A stretch of DNA of 64,000 nucleotides from Streptomyces sp. SCSIO 30461 (GCF_037023745.1 NZ_CP146101.1:434001-498000), one strand, 5' to 3'. Numbered from the stretch's first letter, positions 1-9,296 are shown. The notes: generated by a model from the sequence alone, not told the origin. Program-made: numbers and translations.

Positions 1-2
1 CG

Positions 3-488
3 GCGGACTACGAGGCCTGGCGCGAGGGCCACCCCGACGCCAGGCCGTGGATCAGGACGGCGGTGTGGCAGGTGCCGGTGCGCTGGTTCACCTTGTTCGC
101 CGACGAGGAGCGGGAGTACGAGCCGGGCGAGGTGCCGGGGGAGTCACCTTCGCTGCGCTACCGGACACCGATGGTGCAGGCGCGACGCAGGCTGGCACGG
201 GCGCTGAAGACCCTGCGGGAGGCCATCGACGAGGGGCCGCTCACGGAGGGACTGGTTGACGTGGGGCGCTGGCTCGAGGAGTTCCATCCGCGCTCACTGG
301 TGGAACTCGACTACGGCGGTCTTGTACACGCCCTGCCCCCGGAGCAGCTCGCCGACGACCGGTCGGCGGCGGACGTTGCCGAGGGGATCGCCGCGCTGCG
401 GGACGGGGACGGCGAAGGCGCCGGGGAGGCGTACGGGCGGCTCACCGAGCGGTGGCGGGCGGTCCGGGACCTGCAGTTCGCGAACTGA
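3..488 (+). CDS. Hypothetical protein upstream of bldC, 5' end outside window
   Basis: The frame is open from the first bases of the window and ends with TGA at 488, so the start lies upstream and only the last 161 residues are visible. I recognise no catalytic motif. The visible part is acidic and mostly helical, with two Trp-rich stretches (around WQVPVRWFTLF and WLEEFHPRS) and an acidic tail. High third-position GC supports real coding. It is separated from bldC by a 533-bp gap, so the two are probably not in one operon. Function is unknown. Confidence 0.7.
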   Translation, partial: ADYEAWREGHPDARPWIRTAVWQVPVRWFTLFADEEREYEPGEVPGESPSLRYRTPMVQARRRLARALKTLREAIDEGPLTEGLVDVGRWLEEFHPRSLVELDYGGLVHALPPEQLADDRSAADVAEGIAALRDGDGEGAGEAYGRLTERWRAVRDLQFAN

Positions 489-1021
489 CGGACCCGCATC
501 CCGGGTCGGCGTGAGTGGGCATGCGTGGTCGCGGCCCGGGCTGGGCAGCTATCGACATAGCCCCTATCCGGACCTTTGGGTCAAGCCGCCCAAGGGTGCG
601 AAGAGCGTCAAGGGTGACGGACAGCACTAAGCCGTCCCTTGCGTTCATCGCACGCCCTCGTGCCAAAATAGGACAAGGAGTCCGGGGAGGGTTCCTTCCA
701 CCCGTAAAAAGGTGGATTGCTCTGCATTGCACGCTATGGGGGGTCTGATGACTCCTGATCGCTCTGTGACTGATCGTCACTGTGACGTGACTGTCCGCTA
801 TGCGCGGGTCCATCGGCTTCCGCCGCTGATGAACACCTGAGGGGGCAATTCCATCGGTTTGGCCGACGTGGCTGGACAGATGGTGTAGTTGTAGTGCCGA
901 GGACAAGCCGTTCGTCCTATAACCGACTCGGCCCGCGTCCGCCATTTCGGGCAACGCGGGTCAAGGTGCAGAATTTAGAGGAAAGAACCGAGAAGGTTCG
1001 GTTCTCCCGAGGAGGCCGCTC
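489..1021. other. Intergenic region upstream of bldC
   Basis: There is no convincing gene here; open frames on both strands are short and have poor codon bias. The stretch is less GC-rich than its surroundings and contains short AT-rich patches (for example AAAAATAGG near 665 and CCTATAACC near 917). It should hold the bldC promoter, but I could not pick a confident -35/-10 pair. The last 40 bases carry a hairpin and the bldC ribosome site. Confidence 0.5.
984..1005 (+). promoter_or_regulatory. Hairpin in the bldC leader
   Basis: The arms AGAACCGA (984-991) and TCGGTTCT (998-1005) are perfectly complementary around a six-base loop. The hairpin ends a few bases before the strong ribosome site GAGGAGG, so it could alter access to that site. 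This is seen in sequence only; a regulatory role is inference. Confidence 0.4.
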
Positions 1022-1228
1022 ATGACCGCTCGCACCCCTGATGCCGAGCCGCTGCTGACCCCGGCTGAGGTCGCCACGATGTTCCGCGTGGACCCGAAGA
1101 CGGTCACACGCTGGGCCAAGGCTGGCAAGCTCACGTCCATCCGCACGCTTGGTGGACATCGCCGGTACCGCGAGGCAGAGGTCCGCGCACTGCTTGCGGG
1201 TATTCCGCAGCAGCGCAGCGAGGCCTGA
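1022..1228 (+). CDS. bldC: Developmental regulator BldC (MerR-like DNA-binding protein)
   Basis: This 68-residue protein is a single winged-helix MerR-type domain: LLTPAEVATMFRVDPKTVTR forms the helix-turn-helix and TLGGHRRYREAEV the wing. Size and sequence match BldC of Streptomyces. That small regulator binds head-to-tail on direct repeats, delays the onset of sporulation and affects antibiotic genes; this is family knowledge. The ATG follows GAGGAGG at a good distance. The gene appears monocistronic, with a strong terminator about 95 bp downstream. It anchors this end of the window as conserved Streptomyces core. Confidence 0.97.
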   Translation: MTARTPDAEPLLTPAEVATMFRVDPKTVTRWAKAGKLTSIRTLGGHRRYREAEVRALLAGIPQQRSEA

Positions 1229-1322
1229 CACCCCGAAAGCCGGGCATAGCCGGGGCCCCCACCCCGCAGCCCGCACCGAGCTCGACACGGCGTGCACCTG
1301 CCCCAACAGGACTTCGTCGTCG

Positions 1323-1361
1323 ATCGCGCTGGACTCCGCCGGGTCCAGCGCGATCTTTTTT
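1323..1361 (+). terminator. Intrinsic terminator after bldC
   Basis: A 12-bp perfect stem (ATCGCGCTGGAC / GTCCAGCGCGAT) with an eight-base loop is followed by a run of six T. It lies between bldC and the convergent gene at 1469-1855, in the right orientation for bldC. Confidence 0.8.
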
Positions 1362-1468
1362 GTGCGCGCGAAACCCGTCGGTGGAACGTGCAATTGCACA
1401 TATTAAATTGGCCCGTTGTAGGGGGCGTATAAGTCCACACGTTCGCGAAACTCGCTCGGTGACTCCCG

Positions 1469-1855
1469 TCACATGGGATGGGGGTCGCCGTGTCGCTCGT
1501 CCTCGCCGCTGCCATCCCCGGTCCCCGGCGGTTCGGCCGCCGCGCTTGACCCCGTGGACGGCTCTGCTGCGGTCTCCCTGGTCTGCGCGGTCTCGGGGGC
1601 CCGAACAGGTTCAACGGTCCGAACAGGTTCCACGGGCTCCACGGCGCGCACGGGCTCCACGGCGCGCACGGGCTCCACGGCGCGCACGGGCTCCACGGCG
1701 CGCACGGGCTCGGCGGGTTCGGCCGGCTCCATCGCGAGGCGCAGCAGCCGGTGGCAGACCGGACAGTGCCGGGTGAGGTGCCGATAGCCGGAGACGGCCG
1801 CCAGATGGGCGCGCAGCAGCGCCCGGGTCTCATGCCTCACTGTGGATGCCGCCAT
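1469..1855 (-). CDS. DUF6274-type small protein with a hexapeptide repeat tail
   Basis: Start chosen at 1855 (MAASTVRHETRALLRAHLAAV) because GGAGGTGG stands just upstream; an earlier ATG at 1912 has no ribosome site. The 128-residue product has a conserved-looking N-terminal half with a CPVCHRLLR motif (residues about 31-39, a possible metal or redox Cys pair). A low-complexity tail follows, built from VRAVEP units encoded by an 18-bp tandem DNA repeat. It resembles the DUF6274 proteins often found beside bldC. Function unknown. The repeat tail is likely to vary in length between strains. Confidence 0.7.
   Translation of the reverse strand: MAASTVRHETRALLRAHLAAVSGYRHLTRHCPVCHRLLRLAMEPAEPAEPVRAVEPVRAVEPVRAVEPVRAVEPVEPVRTVEPVRAPETAQTRETAAEPSTGSSAAAEPPGTGDGSGEDERHGDPHPM
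1631..1711. repeat. 18-bp tandem repeat inside the DUF6274-type gene
   Basis: At least four near-identical 18-bp units (CACGGGCTCCACGGCGCG) run in tandem from 1631, with degenerate units on both sides. Each unit encodes one VRAVEP hexapeptide on the minus strand, so the reading frame survives unit gain or loss. Confidence 0.85.
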
Positions 1856-1896
1856 GCGCCACCTCCGCGGTCCGGGTCGCGTGCCCCTGTCATGTC

Positions 1897-1925
1897 TGGG
1901 TACCGGTGGCAAGTGGCCCCGTCAA
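1897..1925 (-). promoter_or_regulatory. Candidate promoter of the DUF6274-type gene
   Basis: On the minus strand TTGACG (1925-1920) and TACCCA (1902-1897) are separated by exactly 17 bp, about 40 bp before the chosen start. The -10 box is weak. The rest of 1926-2160 holds nothing I can name. Confidence 0.4.
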
Positions 1926-2160
1926 TACGGCAGAAGGCGCCAGGGAGGCCGAGAGCGGCTGACGGGATTCGAGAGAACCCGAGTGGGAGTCGAGGAGGGC
2001 CGTGGGAGACCCCGGAAGCGGCAGAAGCCCGGAGGCCGTCTGAGCGGCGGGTGGGTGTCCGGTCCGGGGCGAGGGCGCGCCGGTGGGCCGCCGGGGTGTG
2101 TGATGCGACGCAGGGGATGTCCACTCCGGCACACAGGCGCCGACCCGTGGTGCGGAGACG

Positions 2161-2196
2161 CCGGAAGGCCCGCACCACGGGGTGCGGGCCTTCCGG
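2161..2196 (-). terminator. Terminator of the tRNA-Asp gene
   Basis: A perfect 16-bp inverted repeat (CCGGAAGGCCCGCACC and its complement) around a four-base loop lies directly beyond the 3' end of the tRNA on the minus strand. Confidence 0.75.
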
Positions 2197-2202
2197 CTGC
2201 TG

Positions 2203-2277
2203 CGGTCCTGACGGGATTTGAACCCGCGGCCTCCACCTTGACAGGGTGGCGAGCACTCCAAACTGCTCCACAGGACC
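2203..2277 (-). tRNA. tRNA-Asp (GUC)
   Basis: The minus strand folds as a full cloverleaf: acceptor GGTCCTG/CAGGACC, anticodon stem CCACC/GGTGG with loop CTGTCAA (anticodon GUC), and a GTTCAAATC T-loop. CCA is not encoded. An identical gene lies at 9593-9667. Confidence 0.95.
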
Positions 2278-2367
2278 AGGTTTCGCAGCCGTTCGTTCCT
2301 TGGCTGCGAGAGAGACTGTACAGCAGGTCAGAGGGTCAGGTCGAACTCACTGATGGCGACGGCGATG

Positions 2368-5300
2368 TCACGGCGCAGCGGCGTCGATCGCCTTGATGAT
2401 CCGTTTGTCCGAGACCGGGTGCGCGGTGCCGAGCGCATGCGCGAAGTAGCTCACCCGCAGCTCCTCGATCATCCAGCGGATGTCCAGCACTTCCTGGGGT
2501 ACCGGTCGCCCCTTGGGCAGCTGCTCCAGCAGCCAGGCGTACTCGTCCCGCATCTCGCGGATCTTCTGCATCCGCGTGGTGTCGCGCTGCACGGACGTCG
2601 GCATCTGCTGGAGCCGGCGATCCACCGCCACCAGATAGCGCATCAGGTCGCCCAGCCGCCGCAGCCCCGTGCGGGTGACGAAGCCCGCGGGCATCAGGGC
2701 CGCCAGCTGCTCCCGTACGTCCTGGACGTTGTTGATCAGCACCAGGCTGTTGGTGGCTTTGAGACGGCGCTCACAGGCCTGCCAGGCGGCCAGGATCTGC
2801 CCCACCTGGTCGACGGTCCGCACAGTGGTGTCCACGAGGTCGGCACGCACCTTGTCGAACAGTTTGCGGAACGCCTCCTCGTCCCAGGCCGGACCGCCGT
2901 GTTCGGCGATCAACCGGTCCGCGGCAGCCGCGGCGCAGTCGTCGAACAGCGCCTGGATGGAGCCGTGCGGATTGCGCGAGAGGGCGAGCTTCTGCTGGTT
3001 CGTCAGCCGCTCGGACGCGAACTTCGCCGGATTGACCGGGATGTTCAGCATGATCAGCCGGCGAGTGCCCTGCCACATCGCCTGCTTCTGCTCGGCCTCG
3101 GTGTCGAAGAGGCGCACGGAGACGCTCTCACCGGAGTCCACCAGAGCCGGGTATGCCTTGACGGGCTGGCCGGCGCGGCGGGTTTCGAAGATCTTCGGGA
3201 GGGTCCCGATCGTCCAGTCCTTCAGACCGGAGCGCTCGATCGAGGCGCCCCCGGACCGCTCCGCCGTGGCCGCCGCCGCCTGGGAGAGGGCCTGCCGGGC
3301 CTTGGGCTTGAGCCGCAGCCGCAGGGATTCCAGATCCTTGTCCTCGGCGAGGCTGCGGCGGCGTTCGTCGACGATCCGGAAGGTGATCTTCAGATGGTCC
3401 GGGACCTTGGCGATCTCGAAGTCGTCGGCTGTCACCGGCACGCCAACCATGCGCTGGAGCTCCCGTGCCATCGTCACCGGCAGCGGCTCCTGCAGGGGAA
3501 CGGCCTTCTCCAGGAAGGCCCTCGCGTAGTTCGGAGCGGGCACGTAGTGGCGGCGGATCGGCTTGGGCAGCGAACGGATCAGTTCGGTGACGACTTCCTC
3601 GCGCAGTCCCGGGATCTGCCAGTCGAAGCCCTCGTCCGTCACCTGGTTGAGCACCTGGAGCGGGATGTGGACGGTGACGCCGTCATTCCCCTCGCTCCGC
3701 TGCGGATGCCCGGTATCCGTTCCCGGTTCGAACCGGTAGGTGACCCGGAACTTCAGCGCTCCCTGTCGCCACGAGTCCGGATAGTCGTCCTTGGTGACCG
3801 CCCCGGCCTTCTCGTTGATGAGCATCTCGCGCTCGAAGTCGAGCAGCTCCGGTTGCTCACGGCGCTTGTGCTTCCACCAGGAGTCGAAGTGGGCCCCGGA
3901 CACCACATGCTCGGGCACCCGCTGGTCGTAGAAATCGAACAGCGTCTCGTCGTCCACGAGGATGTCCCGGCGGCGAGCCCGGTGCTCGAGCTCCTCCACC
4001 TCGGTGAGGAGCTTGCGGTTGTCCGCGTAGAACTTGTGGTGCGTACGCCAGTCGCCCTCGACCAGGGCATGGCGGATGAACAGCTCCCGGCTCGTCTCCG
4101 GGTCGATCCGGCCGTAGTTCACCTTGCGCTGGGCGACGATCGGCACGCCGTACAGCGTGACCTTCTCGTAGGCCATCACCGCCGCCTGGTCCTTCTCCCA
4201 GTGCGGCTCGCTGTAGGTGCGCTTGACCAGATGCCCGGCGAGCGGCTCGATCCACTCGGGCTCGATCTTCGCATTGACCCGGGCCCACAGGCGCGAGGTC
4301 TCGACCAGTTCGGCTGACATCACGAAACGCGGCGGTTTCCTGAAGAGCGCGGAACCGGGGAAGACGGCGAACTTGGCGCCGCGTGCTCCCAGGTACTCGT
4401 TCTTCGCCGTGCTCTTCCCGCCGTCCCGACCTGTGCTCTCCTTGATGTCCTTCATTCCGACATGGGAGAGGAGTCCGGCGAGCAGCGAGACATGCACGGC
4501 CTGGTCCGGGGCGGTACTGCCCGCCGAAGGCTCATCCAGATGGAGGCCCATCTGCTTGGCGACCGTACGCAGCTGGGCGTAGATGTCCTGCCACTCGCGG
4601 ATCCGCAGGAAGTTCAGGTATTCCTGCTTGCACATCCTGCGGAAGCTGGACGAACCGCGCTCCTTCTGCTGCTCGCGCACATAGCGCCAGAGGTTGAGGA
4701 GGGCGAGGAAGTCGCTGGTCTCGTCCTTGAAGCGGGCGTGCTGCTGGTCGGCCTGCGCCTGCTTGTCCGAGGGCCGCTCGCGCGGGTCCTGGATGGACAG
4801 CGCGGCGGCGATGACCATGACCTCGCGGACACAGCCGTTCTTGTCGGCTTCGATGACCATCCGGGCCAGCCGGGGGTCGACCGGCAGCTGCGCCAGCTTG
4901 CGGCCCAGCTGCGTCAGCCGCTTCTTCGGGTCCTTTTCCCCTGGGTTCAGCGCGCCCAGCTCCTGGAGGAGCTGCACACCGTCGCGGATGTTGCGGTGGT
5001 CCGGAGGGTCGATGAAGGGGAACTTCTCGATGTCGCCGAGCCCGGCCGCGGTCATCTGGAGGATGACGGACGCCAGGTTGGTACGGAGGATCTCGGCGTC
5101 CGTGAACTCGGGTCGGGACAGAAAGTCGTCCTCGCTGTACAGGCGGATGCAGACGCCGTCGGACGTCCGGCCGCAGCGGCCCTTGCGCTGGTTGGCGCTG
5201 GCCTGGCTGACAGCCTCGATGGGCAGCCGCTGGACCTTGGTGCGATGGCTGTAGCGGGAGATGCGCGCGGTGCCCGGGTCGATCACGTACTTGATGCCGG

Positions 5301-6366
5301 GGACCGTCAGTGAGGTCTCCGCGACGTTCGTGGCGAGGACGACACGGCGACCGCTGTGCGGCTGGAAGACGCGGTGCTGTTCGGCGTGCGAGAGCCGGGC
5401 GTAGAGCGGGAGCACCTCGGTGAAGCGCATGTTCTTCTTGTTCAGCGCTTCCGCGGTGTCGCGGATCTCCCGCTCGCCGGACAGGAAGACCAGGATGTCG
5501 CCCGGCCCTTCCTTCTGGAGTTCGTCGACCGCGTCGCAGATCGCGGTGATCTGGTCCCGGTCGGAATCCTCGGAGTCCTCTTCGAGGAGCGGGCGGTAGC
5601 GCACCTCCACCGGGTAGGTACGCCCGCTGACCTCCACGATCGGGGCGTCCCCGAAGTGCCGCGAGAAGCGCTCGGGGTCGATGGTCGCCGAGGTGATGAC
5701 CACCTTGAGGTCGGGGCGCTTCGGCAGCAGCTGGGCCAGATAGCCGAGCAGGAAGTCGATGTTGAGGGACCGCTCATGGGCCTCATCGATGATGATCGTG
5801 TCGTAGGCGCGCAGCTCGCGGTCCGTCTGGATCTCCGCAAGCAGGATGCCGTCCGTCATCAGCTTCACGAAGGTGGCGTCCGGATTCACCTGGTCGGTGA
5901 ATCTGACCTTCCAGCCCACCGCTTCACCGAGCGGGCTGCGCAGCTCGTAGGCGACCCGCTCGGCGACCGTACGAGCCGCGATCCGGCGGGGCTGGGTGTG
6001 CCCGATCATGCCGCGCACACCACGGCCGAGCTCCAGGCAGATCTTGGGGATCTGGGTGGTCTTCCCGGAACCGGTCTCACCCGCGACGATCACGACCTGG
6101 TGGTCCCGTATCGCCTCGAGGATCTCGTCCTTCTTCTGACTCACCGGGAGCTGTTCGGGGTAGCTCACACCGGGTACCCGTGCCGCACGCTCGGCGGAAC
6201 GGGCGGCGGCCGTGGCGGCCTCCGCCGCGATCTCGTCCAGCACCGCCTGACGGGCTTCGGGCTTGCGGATACGGCGGGTGCCTTCGAGGCGCCGCCCGAG
6301 CCGGTGCGCGTCACGCAGCGAGATCTCGGCCAGCTGGGTCTGGAGATCGGCAAAGGAAGTAGACAT
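2368..6366 (-). CDS. hrpA: HrpA-type ATP-dependent RNA helicase (DEAH box)
   Basis: The 1,332-residue product has the HrpA layout. The DEAH helicase core lies near the N-terminus (GETGSGKTT about residue 85, DEAHERSLN about 195, SATID about 225), followed by a helicase C domain (RISRYSHR, QRKGRCGR), HA2/OB-fold regions and a long C-terminal DUF3418-like part. It is a cytoplasmic 3'-5' RNA helicase; in other bacteria HrpA acts in mRNA processing and rescue of stalled ribosomes. Start taken at 6366 (MSTSFADLQTQLAEISL) because this begins the conserved region; a longer start at 6411 is possible. The next gene is divergent. Confidence 0.92.
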   Translation of the reverse strand: MSTSFADLQTQLAEISLRDAHRLGRRLEGTRRIRKPEARQAVLDEIAAEAATAAARSAERAARVPGVSYPEQLPVSQKKDEILEAIRDHQVVIVAGETGSGKTTQIPKICLELGRGVRGMIGHTQPRRIAARTVAERVAYELRSPLGEAVGWKVRFTDQVNPDATFVKLMTDGILLAEIQTDRELRAYDTIIIDEAHERSLNIDFLLGYLAQLLPKRPDLKVVITSATIDPERFSRHFGDAPIVEVSGRTYPVEVRYRPLLEEDSEDSDRDQITAICDAVDELQKEGPGDILVFLSGEREIRDTAEALNKKNMRFTEVLPLYARLSHAEQHRVFQPHSGRRVVLATNVAETSLTVPGIKYVIDPGTARISRYSHRTKVQRLPIEAVSQASANQRKGRCGRTSDGVCIRLYSEDDFLSRPEFTDAEILRTNLASVILQMTAAGLGDIEKFPFIDPPDHRNIRDGVQLLQELGALNPGEKDPKKRLTQLGRKLAQLPVDPRLARMVIEADKNGCVREVMVIAAALSIQDPRERPSDKQAQADQQHARFKDETSDFLALLNLWRYVREQQKERGSSSFRRMCKQEYLNFLRIREWQDIYAQLRTVAKQMGLHLDEPSAGSTAPDQAVHVSLLAGLLSHVGMKDIKESTGRDGGKSTAKNEYLGARGAKFAVFPGSALFRKPPRFVMSAELVETSRLWARVNAKIEPEWIEPLAGHLVKRTYSEPHWEKDQAAVMAYEKVTLYGVPIVAQRKVNYGRIDPETSRELFIRHALVEGDWRTHHKFYADNRKLLTEVEELEHRARRRDILVDDETLFDFYDQRVPEHVVSGAHFDSWWKHKRREQPELLDFEREMLINEKAGAVTKDDYPDSWRQGALKFRVTYRFEPGTDTGHPQRSEGNDGVTVHIPLQVLNQVTDEGFDWQIPGLREEVVTELIRSLPKPIRRHYVPAPNYARAFLEKAVPLQEPLPVTMARELQRMVGVPVTADDFEIAKVPDHLKITFRIVDERRRSLAEDKDLESLRLRLKPKARQALSQAAAATAERSGGASIERSGLKDWTIGTLPKIFETRRAGQPVKAYPALVDSGESVSVRLFDTEAEQKQAMWQGTRRLIMLNIPVNPAKFASERLTNQQKLALSRNPHGSIQALFDDCAAAAADRLIAEHGGPAWDEEAFRKLFDKVRADLVDTTVRTVDQVGQILAAWQACERRLKATNSLVLINNVQDVREQLAALMPAGFVTRTGLRRLGDLMRYLVAVDRRLQQMPTSVQRDTTRMQKIREMRDEYAWLLEQLPKGRPVPQEVLDIRWMIEELRVSYFAHALGTAHPVSDKRIIKAIDAAAP

Positions 6367-6557
6367 ACGGAATCCAGGATCGCACCCGTGCGAACGGAGT
6401 GGCGAACCCATTTCCGACTGATTCCCGGCGTCGCCCGGGTGGCTGCCGGGCCCGACGGGTTCGGCCCCGTACGATGACGATCACATCAATCCGGATGCAA
6501 CTGGATGAAATCGGCTTAACCGGACAAATTCGACCGGACACGGAGGAACTCCGTCGC

Positions 6558-7391
6558 ATGCCCGATTCCCTCAAGCCCTTCGTGCTCGGTGCCGGGGTTG
6601 CCGCGATCGCGGTGGTGCTGGGTGTCGTCTCGTACACCGCCACTACCCGCTCCGAACCGGCGGCGAGCTCAGGCGACGTCGCGGCCGAGTCCACCGCGCC
6701 CGAGTCCGGGGTCTACCCGGAGCTGGAGAAGCTCGCCAGGCGCGCCCCCGGCGACCCCATGGCGATCGGCCGGGCGGACGCGCCAGTCGTGATGATCGAG
6801 TACGCCGACTTCAAGTGCGGCTACTGCGCCAAGTTCGCCCGTGACACCCAGCCGGCCCTGGTGAAGAGGTATGTCGACGAGGGCATCCTGCGCATCGAGT
6901 GGCGCAACTTCCCGGTCTTCGGCGATGAGTCGCAGACCGCGGCGCGTGCCTCATGGGCGGCGGGGCGACAGGGCCGGTTCTGGCAGTTCCACGACGCGGT
7001 GTACGCCACGGGCGGCAGCGAGAAGGGCTTCGGCACCGAGCGGCTGCGGGAGCTCGCCCGGCAGGCGGGGGTGGAGGATCTGGGCCGCTTCGCGGGCGAC
7101 GCGGACAGCCGGACGGCCCGGCAGGCGGTGGCGAGGGACGAGGAGGAGGCCTATGCGCTGGGTGCGACCTCCACGCCGTCGTTCCTGGTCAATGGGCGCC
7201 CGATCGCCGGGGCGCAGTCGGAGGCCACCTTCGTGGAGCTGATCGAGACGGCGCGGGAGTCCGCCGACCCAGGGATGGCGGCGGGCCCGGACGGCCCCGG
7301 CCCTGCCGCCACGAGCCCGTTCGCGGCGCGCTCAGCCTCTCCGGGCCCGACCACGACGCCGGGGGCCGCACGGCAGGACTCCGCTCGATGA
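6558..7391 (+). CDS. Membrane-anchored DsbA-family thiol oxidoreductase
   Basis: 277 residues. An uncleaved signal or membrane anchor (residues 7-27) leads into a thioredoxin-fold domain with the active site CGYC (87-90) and the cis-Pro loop TSTPSFLVNG (about 210). It is expected to work outside the membrane in forming or isomerising disulfides, or in cytochrome c maturation. The ATG at 6558 follows GGAGGAA; upstream in-frame starts lack ribosome sites. The stop overlaps the start of the ccdA-like gene (ATGA), so the two are translationally coupled and probably act together: CcdA would pass electrons to this protein. The C-terminal 40 residues are Pro/Ala-rich. Confidence 0.9.
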   Translation: MPDSLKPFVLGAGVAAIAVVLGVVSYTATTRSEPAASSGDVAAESTAPESGVYPELEKLARRAPGDPMAIGRADAPVVMIEYADFKCGYCAKFARDTQPALVKRYVDEGILRIEWRNFPVFGDESQTAARASWAAGRQGRFWQFHDAVYATGGSEKGFGTERLRELARQAGVEDLGRFAGDADSRTARQAVARDEEEAYALGATSTPSFLVNGRPIAGAQSEATFVELIETARESADPGMAAGPDGPGPAATSPFAARSASPGPTTTPGAARQDSAR

Positions 7392-8242
7392 CCGGCATCG
7401 GCTATCTCGCCGCCTTCGCCGGCGGTCTGCTCGCGCTGCTCAGTCCGTGCAGCGCCCTCCTGCTTCCCGCGTTCTTCGCGTACTCGATCGACTCCACGAC
7501 CCGGCTCGTCGCCCGTACCGGCGTCTTCTACGCGGGGCTGGCGACCACACTGGTGCCGCTCGGTGCCGCGGGTTCGTTCGCCGGGCGGCTCTTCTACGGG
7601 CACCGCGACCTGCTGGTCGCGACCGGGGGTTGGCTGATCATCGCGCTCGGCGTGGCCCAGGTCCTGGGCCGGGGCTTCGCGCCGCGCCGACTCGCCGAGG
7701 CCGGCGGCCGTATCCGACCCACGACCGCCGTGTCCGTCTACGCGCTCGGCCTGGTCTACGGACTCGCGGGCTTCTGTGCGGGCCCGATCCTCGGGAGCGT
7801 CCTGACGGTGGCCGCGCTGACCGGCAGCCCCGCCTACGGGGGCTTTCTGCTCGCCGTCTACGCCCTCGGCATGGCCGTACCCCTGTTCGTGCTCGCGCTG
7901 CTGTGGGAGCGCTGCCGCCTCGGCAAGCGCGGCTGGCTGCGTGGCCGTGTGGTCCGTCTCGCCGCCGGCCGCTTCGAGTTGCACACTGCATCCGTGCTGT
8001 CCGGGCTTTTCTTCATCACCTTGGGTGTCCTCTTCCTCGTATTCGATGGGACCACCGCGCTGTCCGGGCCGCTGCCGGTCGACATGTCGTACGCGCTGGA
8101 GCATCGGGTGGTCGGTGTCGGGCGGGCGGTCCCCGACTGGGCCCTGGTGTCCGTCGCGGCCATGGCCGCCGGGGCCGTCCCCGCCATGCGGACCTGGCGG
8201 CGCGGCCGAGCCGCCGCACGACCCACCAGGCCGAGTGCCTGA
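7388..8242 (+). CDS. CcdA-like thiol-disulfide transmembrane protein
   Basis: 284 residues with about six membrane helices, in the manner of CcdA/DsbD-beta. The characteristic Cys-Pro region LLSPCSALLLP is near the N-terminus and a second Cys lies in LAGFCAGPILGS (about residue 130). These two Cys form the redox pair that moves electrons from cytosolic thioredoxin to the outside. The start overlaps the dsbA-type stop by four bases. The tail ends in an Arg-rich cytoplasmic segment. Confidence 0.88.
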   Translation: MTGIGYLAAFAGGLLALLSPCSALLLPAFFAYSIDSTTRLVARTGVFYAGLATTLVPLGAAGSFAGRLFYGHRDLLVATGGWLIIALGVAQVLGRGFAPRRLAEAGGRIRPTTAVSVYALGLVYGLAGFCAGPILGSVLTVAALTGSPAYGGFLLAVYALGMAVPLFVLALLWERCRLGKRGWLRGRVVRLAAGRFELHTASVLSGLFFITLGVLFLVFDGTTALSGPLPVDMSYALEHRVVGVGRAVPDWALVSVAAMAAGAVPAMRTWRRGRAAARPTRPSA

Positions 8243-8249
8243 GGCCGTG

Positions 8250-8480
8250 ATCATGAGTCGGGTACGGCGTCGAGGCAGCGGGCGGCGTGGGCCCGCAAGG
8301 CGTCGGCGAGTCCGGGCGGTGCGTCGGCGAGGCTGAGATCGGCGTCGACCGAGGTGATCATCCATGCGAGGTCACGGGGGTCTCGGCGCCGCCAGGTACA
8401 GAAGGCAGCTGCCGTCGTCGACCGGTTCGACGACGCCCAGTTGACCGCGTGCAGGCTTTCTCCGGCGAGACGCGGACCGC
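8250..8480 (-). pseudogene. Fragment of a WYL/HTH regulator, frameshifted
   Basis: On the minus strand one frame ends ...RDPRDLAWMITSVDADLS and continues to RAHAARCLDAVPDS before TGA. This looks like the end of YafY/WYL-type transcription regulators. The preceding homologous-looking stretch (GVVEPVDDGSCLLYL) is in another frame, so at least one indel has occurred. No start or HTH remains. The flank 8481-8722 holds nothing I can name. Family assignment is from memory and tentative. Confidence 0.4.
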
Positions 8481-8722
8481 GGTGAGCGGTGGTGGCCGGC
8501 AGTGCGCTCGCAGGTACCAGGACGGGGCGCGCTCCCGATCCGCTGTGAACCTTCCGGTTTACCAGCGTTGCGGTGCTGGGTAGTTACGGGCAGTCAGGCT
8601 CGCGACATATGCCAGAGATCTCTTTCGGTTCCGATCCTGGGAGATTCGCGTTTCGCTGTAGAAAGTGGCCATCGCCCAAGGGCCTGCACCTATTGCGCCA
8701 TCAGCGACAGGGGGTGCGCACA

Positions 8723-9257
8723 GTGAAGGCACCGCGGAGAGGTTCGGGCTGGAAGAGGTCGAGCGATGCGGCGGGCGTCGGAGGTGTGATTGCGGCTGTC
8801 GCCGTAGGCGTGTCGGTCTGGCAGGCGCTTGGCCAGTCCAAGGCCATTATTTATGCCGTGGTCGCGATGCTTCTGGGGCCCATGTGTTCCTGGGCGGCCC
8901 GTCGAGTGAAGCGGTGCGAGGACGACCGGCGTGGCCGCCCGCCCCGGCTCTCCTTCCCCGATCAGGTCCTGGCCACCGTGCTCCACCTCCACCTCCACCT
9001 CCACCTCGCCCTGGCCGCGGAACCCCTCGCCGTACTCTTCGACAGCAGCCGCACCGCCATGCACCGCACCCTGCTGAAGATCAGGAAACTGCTCGAAGCG
9101 CACGGCATCGTCATCCCGACGGCGACCACCCCACCCGCTGCCCTCGGACCCCTCCAGGCCCGGATCCTCGCCCAGAACAGCGATCCCGAAGGCAAGATCA
9201 AGACAACGTATTTAATGATCTGCAAGCCCTTAAGCTGCGTCGTCATTCCATGGCGGT
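8723..9257 (+). pseudogene. Hybrid relic: two-helix membrane segment joined to a transposase HTH fragment
   Basis: The open frame begins with a short protein with two hydrophobic helices (VGGVIAAVAVGVSVWQALG, AIIYAVVAMLLGPMCS). It then runs into PRLSFPDQVLATVLHLHLHL and LFDSSRTAMHRTLLKIRKLL, which resemble the N-terminal HTH of IS transposases of actinomycetes, then into sequence with poor codon bias. A CTCCAC hexamer is tandemly repeated at 8981-9006. The most likely reading is a transposase fragment fused to an unrelated gene start, not a functional protein. Confidence 0.4.
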
Positions 9258-9296
9258 GAACTCGGCGAAGATCATCCAGTGCCCCACAGGAGCCCG

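Noticed and set aside
1631..1711. CRISPR-like tandem repeats
   Set aside because: 18-bp units without spacers that encode VRAVEP hexapeptides in frame; a coding minisatellite.
2353..4317. Long plus-strand open frame of about 650 codons opposite the hrpA gene
   Set aside because: It is the mirror of the helicase codons in GC-rich DNA; it has no domain, no ribosome site and lies fully antisense to a clear enzyme.
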